Counted from the first letter of the stretch, positions 27,701 through 36,163 are shown. The stretch is DNA of 64,000 nucleotides from Chryseolinea sp. H1M3-3 (GCF_029360725.1 NZ_JARKMY010000019.1:340945-404944); one strand, 5' to 3'. Notes: generated by a model not told the origin, from the sequence alone. Program-made: numbers and translations.

Positions 27701-28215
27701 TCATTTCGTTCCCAGCGGGAGGGTAAACCAACAGTAGCCGGGTGGTTGTTGTTGGTAACATCAATTACACCTTTTCGTGTGCCTGGATTAATGGGGTGAC
27801 TTGCAAAATGCGCTCCAACGAGTTTGTTATACCACGGCCATTCATATTCCGTGGCGGCAGCAGAATGAATTCCAACGAAACCACCGCCGGCTTGTATGTA
27901 TCGCTCAAAAGAAGCTTGCTGCTCGGCATTCAAAATATTGCCGGTGGTGTTCAAAAAAACAACGGCATCATATCGCTTCAAATCCTCATCGTTAAAGCGC
28001 TTGCTATCTTTTGTAGTATCTACGGTGAAGTTATTTTCAGCGCCAAGTCTTTGAAGAGCTTCGACACCCGCGTCGATAGAAGTATGCTTCCAACCTTTTG
28101 TTTTGGTGACGATCAGGATGGAAGGTTTGTGCTCAAAATCAGCGCACCCGCAAAGCACAGCAGCAATATTCAGTGCAATCAGCAGGTTAAAGCGGGTGAC
28201 GGCCGTCTTAATCAT
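24775..28215 (-). CDS. multidomain lipoprotein: ThuA, sugar dehydrogenase, PKD, cytochrome c, carbohydrate-binding
   Basis: About 1146 aa from ATG 28213-28215, chosen because it gives a lipoprotein signal ending VLCGC; the longer frame adds 30 unlikely residues. Order: ThuA glutamine-amidotransferase-like domain (about 30-255), six-bladed glucose/sorbosone dehydrogenase propeller (about 268-695, with GGTGLIGLTLDPKF and SGAHHGGSLAWD), PKD domain (about 750-811), class I cytochrome c (about 890-985, haem site CKACH), and a C-terminal beta-sandwich resembling family 6 carbohydrate-binding modules (about 1025-1146). It probably oxidises a sugar with PQQ and passes electrons to its own haem at the outer side of the membrane. 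Confidence 0.9.
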   Translation of the reverse strand: MIKTAVTRFNLLIALNIAAVLCGCADFEHKPSILIVTKTKGWKHTSIDAGVEALQRLGAENNFTVDTTKDSKRFNDEDLKRYDAVVFLNTTGNILNAEQQASFERYIQAGGGFVGIHSAAATEYEWPWYNKLVGAHFASHPINPGTRKGVIDVTNNNHPATVGLPSRWERNEEWYNFGTFYPGINVLAQLDENSYEGGTHGTYHPIAWYHEYDGGRSFYTAVGHENSSFSEPLVAKHILGGIKYAMGDGKKDYKKARAVTVPEENRFVKTILVNDLNTPMELAVSKDGLVFFTELRTANLYVFNTKTGKNSIAHRFDVCTRGGTGLIGLTLDPKFESNRNLYVYYSPPIEGEPIYFHLSRFTVKVDNTLDITSEKILLKVPVEENSGAHHGGSLAWDKEGNLYLSTGDSSSPFPANGYAPLDERPGKEFYSLDAQRSSANTNDLKGKILRIHPEPDGTYTIPEGNLYAKGTEKTLPEIYVMGCRNPYRIAVNPKTSVLYWGEIGPDAGKDSIQGPRGYDEFNQAKEPGNFGWPYFVGNNEAYFDWDFATNTAGARFNPASPENISPNNTGLTKLKPAIPAMIYYPYEPSKEFPALGQGGRSAMAGEFYTFSKAADSENKFPEYYDGSLFVFDWMRNWVLALRFDQNENYLYSEPFMATTGDFRRPIDLAFGSDGVMYMLEYGSVYGADNADARLVKIEYNTGNRAPIASAGIPDPENANWNSKVFLTNEQSTVQLKEIEGEAPLKITFSSANSRDLDDDDALSYEWTFDGKIKSSDPNPTFTYNAHGKFHAILKVTDKNGSTDTDTVVVLVGNTKPTVSIVSADNKSFYWDNKPFRYSVKVTDKEDPVIDPSKVSLTVTYNPDGGMQSSSETIARPKLIQTAEPIPLGYAKILSSDCKACHTIDKKSVGPTYTAISERYKNKTNALETLSKKIIAGGGGNWGTEHVMSAHPQLSADDTKQMVQFILSITDPNIKRKLPLTGAVNFTSHKPNENPGIYTLTARYTDQNANGATTLSDNETILLRSASMRPIDADAHIGIDRWGNAFGSAKNKSYIFLKSIDLSGIKNITYDYGSESRGGEIVVRLESLAGPVISRTKFEPTGGEEKRKTISSAFDMPVSGRHHIYVVIENKEKTMDDLCKLWSFTFN

Positions 28216-28556
28216 ATTGGAATAAATCATTCTTATGCATAATATCAATCTATCGGCATAAATAAAAATATCGTATGCGTATTCCATCGGTGGTACGACG
28301 TACAATGGCCATCCGTAAGATTATTTGGAATATTGGTACAAGTTCGGACTAAGCGTAGGGACTACTGGCGGTTTCTATTGAATATAAATTCCGCAAGGCC
28401 TGATCTCTGGAGGTACTATATGGCCAATTAAATGGAAGTGCCGGATCCCTTTATGTAATCGCATGTGCATTGGATCCAGAAGTGAGATGGTCGCCGAAAA
28501 TTATCTCAAAAATAGCTATCGCCATAAAAACTGTTTTTATTTGCGAAACTTTTCCC
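28216..28556. other. divergent intergenic interval
   Basis: About 340 bases between the starts of the multidomain lipoprotein and the PepSY-helix protein. Both promoters should be here. I see a GGATCC pair (28448 and 28471 areas) but no strong dyad or repeat. Confidence 0.4.
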
Positions 28557-29102
28557 ATGAAATTAACTTCCCGTAACACCCACCGTGATATCGCTTACTT
28601 TTATGTAGGATTGATTATTTCTTTTTCTATTTCCGGCATTTTTTTAAATCACCGGCAAGATTTTAATCCGAGGCGTTACACCTATGAGTCTAAGGAAATT
28701 GTTGTTCCCGTTCCTGCAACCAAGGAAGTTATCAATGAAGCATTCATTGCCGCATTTTCGCAGCAACAGCATATTGACGATGATGTTAGAAGATTTTCTG
28801 TTGAAGGGAGCATGCTCAAGATATCTTATGCAAATCATGATGTACAGGTAGATATAGCAACAGGTAAAGGTAAGATTGAGACTTATAAAACCATTCCGTT
28901 GCTGGGCCACATGACTAAGTTGCACCTGGACACCAGCAAATGGTGGATCTATTATTCAGATGTATTTGGACTAGGTATGCTCACCATCGCTATTACAGGA
29001 ATGTTCATTGAGCGTGGGAAAAATAGCTTCAGTAAAAGAGGATGGAAGCTTGCTGTTGTTGGCATTGTGTTTCCATTGATCTTTCTTTTCATAATTAGCT
29101 AG
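28557..29102 (+). CDS. PepSY-associated TM helix protein
   Basis: About 181 aa from ATG 28557; the longer open frame (from 28470) adds 29 residues without merit. Three hydrophobic helices are visible: about residues 14-33 (YFYVGLIISFSISGIFL), 131-150 (ending near the conserved SKWWIYYSDVFGLGMLTIAITG) and 163-180. The N-terminal H-R-D plus internal helix with LNHR and the W-W-x-x-Y-S-D motif place it with PepSY_TM / PiuB-like proteins, which include membrane ferric-reductase-like components. It is a short, single-repeat member. No TonB receptor gene is near. Confidence 0.82.
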   Translation: MKLTSRNTHRDIAYFYVGLIISFSISGIFLNHRQDFNPRRYTYESKEIVVPVPATKEVINEAFIAAFSQQQHIDDDVRRFSVEGSMLKISYANHDVQVDIATGKGKIETYKTIPLLGHMTKLHLDTSKWWIYYSDVFGLGMLTIAITGMFIERGKNSFSKRGWKLAVVGIVFPLIFLFIIS

Positions 29103-29140
29103 TACCACACAGGCCACGTTGCTAACCGGGCCACTGTCGG

Positions 29141-29171
29141 AGCTAACGTTAGCTTGTAATTTTTTATTTTG
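29141..29171 (+). terminator. weak intrinsic terminator
   Basis: A 14-base perfect palindrome AGCTAACGTTAGCT (29141-29154), able to form a 5-bp stem with a 4-base loop, followed by TGTAATTTTTTATTTTG. It lies 39 bases after the PepSY-helix gene. Confidence 0.45.
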
Positions 29172-29331
29172 TCAAAACGACCTTTAAGCGAATTTGTATT
29201 CGGCATCATTGATTGAATCCAGGGTGTTGTTTTGATTTAAATTTTTGTACAAAAGTCGAAAGTTCTCATGGTGGTTCGCACTACTTTTAGGTATCACTTT
29301 CCTGGAATACTTAAAAAAAACACCAGCTCCC

Positions 29332-29910
29332 ATGACTCAAGAAATTAACCACGCGAAGCCAAAGTTTTATGATCAAATTCTTGAAGCAACAAATGCTTCA
29401 GGATTTTCAATGGCGTCCGATATGATGACGTGCTCGCTTTTAAGAACACTGGCCGCTTCGAAGCCTGGAGGAAAGTTTCTAGAACTTGGAACAGGCACTG
29501 GCCTGTCGACTTCGTGGATACTGGACGGGATGGATGATGGATCTTCATTAATTTCTATCGACAATGATCAAAAATTGCTGGAGATAGCAAACAGATTTCT
29601 AGGCAGTGATAAACGATTGACGTTAGTATCAACGGATGGCGGCGAGTGGATAAGCAACAATGCTGAGCAAAGGTTCGATTACATTTTCGCCGATACATGG
29701 CACGGTAAATATCTGATGCTGGATGAAGCATTGTCGATGTTGAATAAAGGAGGACTTTACATTATTGATGATATGTTGCCTCAGCCGAACTGGCCGGAAG
29801 GTCATCATGCTAAGGCAATCAATCTCCTTGATTGCCTGGATAGCAGGGACGACCTAATTTTGACGAGACAAGTTTGGGCAACCGGTATTGTGATTGCTGT
29901 GAAGAAGTAA
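29332..29910 (+). CDS. class I SAM-dependent methyltransferase
   Basis: About 192 aa from ATG 29332; an upstream TTG at 29245 would add 29 residues including a hydrophobic stretch not expected for the family. FLELGTGTGLSTSWIL is motif I for S-adenosylmethionine, SIDNDQKLLEIA the acidic-loop strand after it, and DYIFADTW plus MLNKGGLYIIDDM are motifs II-III. The layout matches O-methyltransferase-3-like proteins (caffeoyl-CoA or catechol type). Cytosolic; acceptor unknown. It stands alone between an intergenic palindrome and a convergent acetyltransferase. Confidence 0.85.
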   Translation: MTQEINHAKPKFYDQILEATNASGFSMASDMMTCSLLRTLAASKPGGKFLELGTGTGLSTSWILDGMDDGSSLISIDNDQKLLEIANRFLGSDKRLTLVSTDGGEWISNNAEQRFDYIFADTWHGKYLMLDEALSMLNKGGLYIIDDMLPQPNWPEGHHAKAINLLDCLDSRDDLILTRQVWATGIVIAVKK

Positions 29911-29972
29911 CTGCCTGTGGTGTACAATGGACATGGAATTCAATGATTCTGGCAGGTATTTTTTACCGGAAA

Positions 29973-30434
29973 TCAGATACCGATTTCCAACTCCATTTTT
30001 ACATCGGCAGTTTCAAAGGGACTGTCGGTGACTTCCACGTATTGAAATCCATATTTTTGATACAACCCTAGCGCTGGGCGTAGCTGATGATTTGAAAATA
30101 AAACAATTTTCCTTGCTTTCAACGATCGGGCCATAGCCAGACATTTTTCCAATAGCAGTTTACTTACACCTCTTCCTTGCCAGGCGGGAATGACAGTCAT
30201 TTTTGCTAGTTCAAAGATGCCATTGTGTTCGTGAATAAGGGCCGCACTTCCAACTATTTCGTGGTCGACTCTGGCAAGATAAATTGCGCCGCCTCCATCG
30301 AGAATTTTGCCCCGAGGATCATTCAACATCATAAGATCTGGTTCTTCAAGAAGATTATATTTATCCAGCCATTCAAGGTTTATCCGTTTGAAATCTGTGG
30401 CGTATTTGTCGGCGTATTCAATTAATTCTACCAT
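29973..30434 (-). CDS. GNAT family N-acetyltransferase
   Basis: 153 aa, single GNAT domain. ELAKMTVIPAWQGRGVSKLLLEK (in two parts around residues 80-105) holds the acetyl-CoA pyrophosphate loop Q-G-R-G-V-S, and ALGLYQKYGF is motif B. The N-terminal FKRINLEWLDKYNLLEEPDL resembles MarR-linked acetyltransferases, but no regulator is fused here. Cytosolic, substrate unknown. Its end faces the methyltransferase gene; there is no visible terminator between them. Confidence 0.9.
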   Translation of the reverse strand: MVELIEYADKYATDFKRINLEWLDKYNLLEEPDLMMLNDPRGKILDGGGAIYLARVDHEIVGSAALIHEHNGIFELAKMTVIPAWQGRGVSKLLLEKCLAMARSLKARKIVLFSNHQLRPALGLYQKYGFQYVEVTDSPFETADVKMELEIGI

Positions 30435-30947
30435 ATCTGTTTTACACCATTACGGATATTGCGATTAATTGGATAAAAAAACGACAAAAATATTTGTTGA
30501 TCTCAAGGAGCTTAAAAAGGTATCGGCATTGCAGCTTTTGCCCTGGAATCGAAACGGCAACACCTTAACTGAGATGAGGGTTAGCTTCAGGGTAGCTGGC
30601 CGTTAGTTTTGTCCATCCTTCAGTCGTCTTACACTCATCCTACAGTCAATCTACATTGAGCCATTCATTCGGGATACGGGGTTGAAAAGGAGGTCTAAAG
30701 AATGGAAATTGAGTATACAAGATAAAAAAAATGACAAAACAATTTGCAGTTTGAATGAAAAAAACCAGATGGCAAACCGCATGTCAACATGGCTAGTGAC
30801 AATAATCATATTCAGATATAAGATTCGTCATATCACAAACCAGTCGAAAAGTGAAGTTTGCCCTAATATGCATAAGGTATACCTTAGGAAAGCGCGTTCC
30901 AGACGGTTCAAATTGCAGGGTTCAAAATCGAAGTTCAGTATATAAGA
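30435..30947. other. gene-free interval
   Basis: 513 bases upstream of a small membrane-protein gene and of the divergent acetyltransferase. An 87-codon open frame (30682-30945) has a low-complexity Lys/Arg/Ser content and no recognisable domain, so I do not call it. The segment around 30619-30660 has two loosely similar ATCCT(T/A)CAGTC stretches. Nothing else stands out. Confidence 0.5.
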
Positions 30948-31436
30948 ATGGCTTCACTTAAATTACCGCTCATTGTAAAGGTCACAAGACATCTTTCCCT
31001 GATCGAAAGATTTTTCATTGTTGGGCTTTTGGTCGGAATAATTTTGATGGCTTTAAAATTAGATTCAAACGTGATCAAGATATCACTGGGTGGCTTGGCT
31101 TTAACGTTTTTCATGTATACCTATAGACCGGTGATGATACAATGGTCAGAAAATGAAAACCCCGGGCTAACAGAGTTGTTGGCGTTCGTGATACTTCCTA
31201 AAGCGATGTGGATTAGTACATCATTGCTCGCCTTTGGTATCCTTTTATATTTACTTTACACGGGCAACCATGGATACAAACCAGTATTATTGATAGGCAT
31301 TCAGATTTTTTGCATAGCTACCACGTTGGTGCTGTTCTTTCAAGTCCGAAGAGTAAAACATTTAAATACATTAGCCCCTATTTTATTAAGAGCTGTCCCA
31401 ATGGCAGCTGTGGCCTTGTATATATTGTTGAAATAG
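30948..31436 (+). CDS. four-helix membrane protein, unknown function
   Basis: 162 aa. Four hydrophobic helices are visible, about residues 22-40, 45-62, 92-112 and 118-137, plus a fifth weak one at the very end (about 146-161), with short charged loops. No conserved catalytic motif and no family I can name. It is followed after 47 bases by the toroid-fold protein on the same strand, so the two may be cotranscribed. Start ATG 30948 follows a poorly coding stretch and fits the first helix. Confidence 0.7.
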   Translation: MASLKLPLIVKVTRHLSLIERFFIVGLLVGIILMALKLDSNVIKISLGGLALTFFMYTYRPVMIQWSENENPGLTELLAFVILPKAMWISTSLLAFGILLYLLYTGNHGYKPVLLIGIQIFCIATTLVLFFQVRRVKHLNTLAPILLRAVPMAAVALYILLK

Positions 31437-31483
31437 AAAGATTGTAGTAAAATAAACTGTTTTGAATAGAAGTCAGGTAAGCA

Positions 31484-32428
31484 ATGAACACAAACGAAAT
31501 AACATCGTGGCTTTTAGAAGGTGATGTGTCCATCCAATATCAAACCTATAAAGACCTTCTGGACACTAACAAGCCCCGCCTTCAAAAAAGGATTGAACAG
31601 GAGGGGTGGGGAAAGAAATTTCTTTCATTTAGAAACCCGAACGGTCACTGGGGCAGGGGCTTTTATCAACCGAAATGGACGTCGACACATTACACGATGC
31701 TGGATTTAAAAAATCTTTGTATTTCTCCGGCCAACAAAGAAATCAAGGCAACTGTAGCCCTAATCTTACAGAACGAGAAGGCGCAAGACGGCGGCATCAA
31801 CCCGAATCGTGAGATAGCCGCAAGCGATGTGTGTATTAATGGAATGGTCTTAAATTATGCATGCTATTTTATGGCGAAAGAAGAATCTCTTAGGTCAATC
31901 GTAGATTTTATTCTTTCTCAATGGATGGCTGATGGAGGTTTCAATTGTCGGTCAAACCGGGGAGGGGCAGTACATAGCTCGTTGCATACTACTCTTTCTA
32001 TCCTGGAGGGAATTTTTGAATATGAAAGAAATGGATACACTTACAGATTAAAAGAACTTCGGCAGGCAAAAAAGAAATCCCAGGAATTTATTTTGATGCA
32101 CAAACTGTTCCGTTCCGATAAAACCGGAGAAATCATTAATGAAAATTTTTTAAAGCTTTATTATCCCCCCCGGTGGTACTATGATATACTCAAGGCAATG
32201 GACTACTTTCAGGCAGAACGATTGAAGTACGACAGCAGAATGAGCGACGCTGTGCAGGTCATTCTCGACAAGCGAACGCAAACAGGACAATGGAAACTTC
32301 CGGCAAAGCATCCCGGGGCAGTCCACTTTGACATGGAGCAAGCCGGCGAGCCCAGCCGCTGGAACACCCTAAGAGCCTTACGTGTGATGCGGTTTTATTC
32401 ACCGGAGTCAAATCGGAAAATTTACTAG
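31484..32428 (+). CDS. alpha/alpha-toroid (squalene-cyclase-like) protein
   Basis: 314 aa, cytosolic, mostly helical. Repeated QW-like turns such as NPNGHWGRGFYQPKW, DGGINPN, ADGGFNCRSNRGG and TQTGQWKLPAKHPG point to the alpha/alpha-barrel of terpene cyclases and prenyltransferases. The protein is about half the length of a true squalene cyclase and I see no DxDD acid motif, so enzymatic cyclisation is unlikely. Members are usually left as hypothetical proteins. Cotranscription with the membrane protein upstream and the DinB gene downstream is possible; repeat copy b lies in the second gap. Confidence 0.75.
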   Translation: MNTNEITSWLLEGDVSIQYQTYKDLLDTNKPRLQKRIEQEGWGKKFLSFRNPNGHWGRGFYQPKWTSTHYTMLDLKNLCISPANKEIKATVALILQNEKAQDGGINPNREIAASDVCINGMVLNYACYFMAKEESLRSIVDFILSQWMADGGFNCRSNRGGAVHSSLHTTLSILEGIFEYERNGYTYRLKELRQAKKKSQEFILMHKLFRSDKTGEIINENFLKLYYPPRWYYDILKAMDYFQAERLKYDSRMSDAVQVILDKRTQTGQWKLPAKHPGAVHFDMEQAGEPSRWNTLRALRVMRFYSPESNRKIY

Positions 32429-32451
32429 TACAAAGGTTAAATTATACCCCA

Positions 32452-32483
32452 CTCCACACTTCGAACCTCAACACCTCAACACT
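32452..32483 (+). repeat. gene-boundary repeat, copy b
   Basis: A 32-base copy of the repeat also found at 3089-3124, 41801-41836 and 63726-63761, sharing the block ACACTTCGAACCTCAACACC. It ends five bases before the DinB-family start codon (32489) and lies between two genes read in the same direction. Confidence 0.8.
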
Positions 32484-32488
32484 AAAGC

Positions 32489-32947
32489 ATGAGCACTACA
32501 ACCCTCTATCTCCAAACCTGGGCAGAAGCACGAACCCGCTTTACCAATATTCTGAAAGACATAAAGGAAGAGGATCTGAAACGGAAATTGCAAAACACGA
32601 AGAACAGCGCTGGCTTTCTGATCCGCCACGTCGGCGATGTAGAATTTCTCTTTGCGAAAAATGTTTTTGGTGCGATAGACCTGAGAGTTCAAGCTAAAAC
32701 TGTGATTGCTCAGCACGATACAGGTGAATGGACAAACTTGCAAGAGCTTATCATTTATCAGCAGGAAGCTGCCCAAGAATTAAAAAAAATCATTGAAGCA
32801 CAAAACGATGATGATTGGATTAAAACAATCATCACAAAAGAATTCGGTACTAAAACAAAAGCAGAAGCGCTTGGCAGAATTATGTCGCATACAGCCTATC
32901 ACGCAGGACAACTGGGATTAACATTGAAATACGGTACCATAATATGA
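32489..32947 (+). CDS. DinB-like four-helix bundle protein (DUF1572)
   Basis: 152 aa, DinB/YfiT superfamily: a metal-binding four-helix bundle whose better-known members use bacillithiol or mycothiol. Candidate metal ligands are the His in LIRHVGDVE and the pair in SHTAYHAGQLG at the C-terminus, in the normal positions. Cytosolic. Activity cannot be stated; many members are annotated only by fold. The start codon sits directly behind repeat copy b. Confidence 0.88.
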   Translation: MSTTTLYLQTWAEARTRFTNILKDIKEEDLKRKLQNTKNSAGFLIRHVGDVEFLFAKNVFGAIDLRVQAKTVIAQHDTGEWTNLQELIIYQQEAAQELKKIIEAQNDDDWIKTIITKEFGTKTKAEALGRIMSHTAYHAGQLGLTLKYGTII

Positions 32948-33081
32948 TTTGAAAGTTAGTTCACTATCGGACATAAATAGTTCAAATCGTACAATTCCAG
33001 TTGCATGTTTCTTTTGGCGGTATAGGTAAAACAGGTCTGGCCCCATATTCGTAGAGAGGCAATTCATACCCTTTACCCTGC

Positions 33082-35508
33082 ATGTTTTTGAATTACCTGA
33101 AGATCGCGATACGTTTATTTACACGTAATAAATTAGTCAGTGCCATTAATATATCAGGGCTAGCGTTGGCCTTGGCGGGGAGTCTGTTGATCGCTATTTT
33201 TATCCATGATGAATTGAGTTACGATCGCTATCATGAAAACGCCGATCGTATTTTTCGTGTTACCAGGAATTTCCTGTCTCCTGACGGAAGTGTAAGCTTG
33301 CATCTTGGTCTAATAGCACCACCGTTCGGTCCGCTGTTGAAAAATGATTTTTCGGACATTATTGAATCCGCAAGGATTTTTCGTTTTTATCAGTCCTTGA
33401 GCAGAGAAGAAAGCGGAGAATCCAGAAAGCATTTAAATATCGAGAATGTTTATTACGCAGATCCGTCGGTATTTAAAATATTTACGATCCCGATAGTTGC
33501 GGGCGATTCAAAGACTGCTCTGGAAAAACCATACACCATGCTAATATCCGAGGCCACAGCAATGAAGTACTTTGGTACGTTGGATGTTATCGGAGAGCAA
33601 ATAAAAGCTGACAAGGTTTTTCTGGAGATCGTAGGTGTATTTAAAGATTTCGAAAAACAAACTCATTGGCACGCTGATGCACTGATCTCATTTTCAACCC
33701 TCAATGACGATGCTGTATATAGCAGGGAAAGATTGGAAGGACGTAGTTGGGGAAATAATACCTTTAGCACATATATTCTCGTTAATGATGATTTTGATCC
33801 CGACAGGACGGCATCCCAGTTTCCTGCATTTCTCGACAAACATATGGGCGAAAAGGGAAATCCTGAGCTTCCTCATACATGGACAAATCTTTTCCTGCAA
33901 CCACTCACATCTATTCACCTTCATTCCCATCTTGATTTTGAACTTGAGGCAAACGGAAATATAAATCAGTTGTATACCATGGGAGCTATTGGTATATTCT
34001 TAATTCTGATTGCGTGTTTTAACTTTATTAATTTATCTACGGCCCGGGCTTCTACTCGCGGGAAAGAAGTTGGGTTAAGAAAGGTTGTGGGCGCATTTAA
34101 AAAACAATTAATTACACAACACCTTAGTGAGTCAACTTTAACCGCCTTGTCAGCTTTGATACTAGCAGTTGCCATTGTAACGATGGCCATCCCGTGGTTA
34201 AATGATTTTACGAATAAGTCCATACAATTTTCGGACTATGTAAATGTGAGCACGACGCTTGTGGTTCTCGCATTTATAATTGTGATCGGAATGATTGCTG
34301 GTCTTTACCCAGCCTTTATCATCTCTGGTTTTAAACCATCACTCATCTTAAAGGGACGAGCTGGCTCCGTAAAAGGTGCGGGCAACATTCGCAAAGTATT
34401 GGTCGTTATTCAATTTTCAATTTCGATCATCATGATCATTGCAACACTGGTCACTTATCAACAACTTACTTTCTTGAATAATCGCGAATTAGGCTATGCG
34501 AAAAATCAGGTCGTGACCATTGACTATGACGAACAACTCATGGAACGTTTCGAAGCTTTTCATGACGAGTTGACGAAGAATCCTGCAGTCATCAATGCGA
34601 CCAGATCCAGTCTTGTACCAACGGATAGGTTATTGGCTTACCAGGGGACGTGGATTGAAAGAGGCGATAGTTTGGTGCCAACGGAAATTTCAATGAAAGA
34701 TGTCAGTGTAGATCCTAATTTTTTTGATACTTATCAAGTTCCTATGCTCAGTGGTCGGAACTTTTCACGCGAAATAAAGACAGATGATTCGCTTGCTTTT
34801 ATTATTAATGAGTCTGCTGCGCGCATGGTTGGGTGGAGCAATGAAGAAGCAGTTGGCAAGGCGTTAAAGAATGGGTCCGTCAAGGGAACCGTTGTCGGCG
34901 TGGTTAAAGACTTCCATTTTGAATCACTTCACGAGCCGATTGTACCTGTGGTGTTTCACGGACAAAAGCGGTTTTACAGAATTTCTGTGCAACTAGAAAA
35001 ATCTAACATCAAAGAAGCATTGGCACATCTGGAGAAAGTATGGAGTCGATTTGTCTCTAATCGACCTTTCCAATACGGCTTTTTAAATGAACGCTACCAG
35101 TACTTATATACGAGTGAAAAAAATCAAAATGAGTTGTTCATCATTTTTGCGGGTCTGGCTATTTTTATTGCTTCTATGGGATTATTCGGATTAGCAACCT
35201 TCAACACCCTTCAAAGAAGTAAAGAGGTTTGTATCAGAAAAGTCCTAGGAGCTCCAGTTGCGAGCATTCTTCAATTGTTAGGAACAGAAATTTTTACTTT
35301 AGTTCTAATTGCCAATGCAGTGGCCTGGCCGCTGGCGTGGTATTTCATGAATGAATGGCTAAGTGAATTTGCATACCATGTTGATATGAATGTAATGACC
35401 TACTTAGCCGCAGCAACCGTTGCATTAGTCATTACAGCATTGACGATCGGCAGTCAGACTTTAAAAGCTGCTCATGTAAATCCAGCGACGATTTTGAGAA
35501 GTGAGTAG
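33082..35508 (+). CDS. orphan MacB/FtsX-like ABC permease (paralogue 2)
   Basis: 808-aa permease with the same eight-helix plan as the 13957 gene: helix 1 about 19-42 (ALALAGSLLIAIFIHDE), core 1 to about 275, helices about 285-405, second unit starting at IRKVLVVIQFSISIIMIIA (about 432-452), core 2, and a last FtsX block with RSKEVCIRKVLGAP. It ends VNPATILRSE. No neighbouring ATPase, adaptor or PadR. ATG 33082 is preceded by an unremarkable leader. Substrate unknown. Confidence 0.9.
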   Translation: MFLNYLKIAIRLFTRNKLVSAINISGLALALAGSLLIAIFIHDELSYDRYHENADRIFRVTRNFLSPDGSVSLHLGLIAPPFGPLLKNDFSDIIESARIFRFYQSLSREESGESRKHLNIENVYYADPSVFKIFTIPIVAGDSKTALEKPYTMLISEATAMKYFGTLDVIGEQIKADKVFLEIVGVFKDFEKQTHWHADALISFSTLNDDAVYSRERLEGRSWGNNTFSTYILVNDDFDPDRTASQFPAFLDKHMGEKGNPELPHTWTNLFLQPLTSIHLHSHLDFELEANGNINQLYTMGAIGIFLILIACFNFINLSTARASTRGKEVGLRKVVGAFKKQLITQHLSESTLTALSALILAVAIVTMAIPWLNDFTNKSIQFSDYVNVSTTLVVLAFIIVIGMIAGLYPAFIISGFKPSLILKGRAGSVKGAGNIRKVLVVIQFSISIIMIIATLVTYQQLTFLNNRELGYAKNQVVTIDYDEQLMERFEAFHDELTKNPAVINATRSSLVPTDRLLAYQGTWIERGDSLVPTEISMKDVSVDPNFFDTYQVPMLSGRNFSREIKTDDSLAFIINESAARMVGWSNEEAVGKALKNGSVKGTVVGVVKDFHFESLHEPIVPVVFHGQKRFYRISVQLEKSNIKEALAHLEKVWSRFVSNRPFQYGFLNERYQYLYTSEKNQNELFIIFAGLAIFIASMGLFGLATFNTLQRSKEVCIRKVLGAPVASILQLLGTEIFTLVLIANAVAWPLAWYFMNEWLSEFAYHVDMNVMTYLAAATVALVITALTIGSQTLKAAHVNPATILRSE

Positions 35509-35541
35509 TTTAATTTGCTTTATGCAAAGATAAATCCTTTC

Positions 35542-35587
35542 ATTTATGAAGCTGCCGGATGCACGGCTGAATCCATACTTCATAAAT
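35542..35587. other. nested hairpin downstream of the permease
   Basis: ATTTATGAAG (35542-35551) pairs perfectly with CTTCATAAAT (35578-35587), and the loop contains a second GCCG/CGGC stem (35554-35567). It precedes the stronger hairpin at 35622-35662. Possibly an RNA 3'-end structure. Confidence 0.55.
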
Positions 35588-35621
35588 CATTAAGCTGTTC
35601 TGCTTGGAGGCGAGGCTTGAA

Positions 35622-35662
35622 CAGAGCGTTGACTGATCAGAAGGAAATCTGTCAACGCTCTG
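35622..35662. terminator. bidirectional terminator between convergent genes
   Basis: Perfect 12-bp inverted repeat CAGAGCGTTGAC (35622-35633) / GTCAACGCTCTG (35651-35662), extended inward by GAT/ATC after one mismatch. It separates the convergent permease and SRPBCC genes. Flanks are A+T rich (CATTAAATTTC) but without a long T-run. Confidence 0.65.
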
Positions 35663-35680
35663 CATTAAATTTCTAAGTAA

Positions 35681-36163
35681 TTATCGATATGTTTCTTTCG
35701 ACTTACCGTCTTCAGCGACAAATTCGCTTCCCTCCACCAATTCCTTCAACTTCTGCAACGCCTTAGGCCATGTTTCGAGAAAATAATCTTTATAGGTTTC
35801 TGCCACGTCCATGTCAACGGTTAACTCGGTTTTGCCATTTACATTTTTTAAGGTGTAATTTTCAGTAGCACCTGCCCAGCCTTTTTCTTTTGCTGCATTC
35901 ATGTCCTCCTTTCCATCTATAATTTCACCAAGGTGTAGGAAAGACATGAATTCATTCGGAATGTTGTCAGCGACCTTGGAGACCATTCCCTGACCTTTGC
36001 CATCAAGGAAAAGAACCTTACTTCCTTTTTTCCAATCCGTTTCAGCACGGGACCCTTCGGCAAAAGCTGAAGTCCATTCACTGTACGTTACATCACCCCA
36101 CAGGATTTCCCAAACCCTTTCACGTGGAGCATCAAGTGTGATTTTAAATTGGTGCCTTTCCAT
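35681..36163 (-). CDS. SRPBCC (AHA1/START-like) protein
   Basis: 160 aa, single ligand-binding helix-grip domain. FKITLDAPRERVWEILWGDVTY (in two parts, residues about 5-27) is the family's first strand and helix, and the C-terminal helix YFLETWPKALQKLKELV closes the cavity. Cytosolic; proteins of this type bind hydrophobic ligands or act in stress responses, and the function of this one cannot be stated. It is a single gene, ended by the terminator at 35622-35662. Confidence 0.88.
   Translation of the reverse strand: MERHQFKITLDAPRERVWEILWGDVTYSEWTSAFAEGSRAETDWKKGSKVLFLDGKGQGMVSKVADNIPNEFMSFLHLGEIIDGKEDMNAAKEKGWAGATENYTLKNVNGKTELTVDMDVAETYKDYFLETWPKALQKLKELVEGSEFVAEDGKSKETYR

Noticed and set aside
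27742..28242. 166-codon plus-strand open frame
   Set aside because: Antisense to the ThuA domain of the multidomain lipoprotein; no motifs of its own.
30682..30945. 87-codon open frame before the small membrane protein
   Set aside because: Low-complexity Lys/Arg/Ser content with no fold features; it ends two bases before a better-supported gene and is probably chance.
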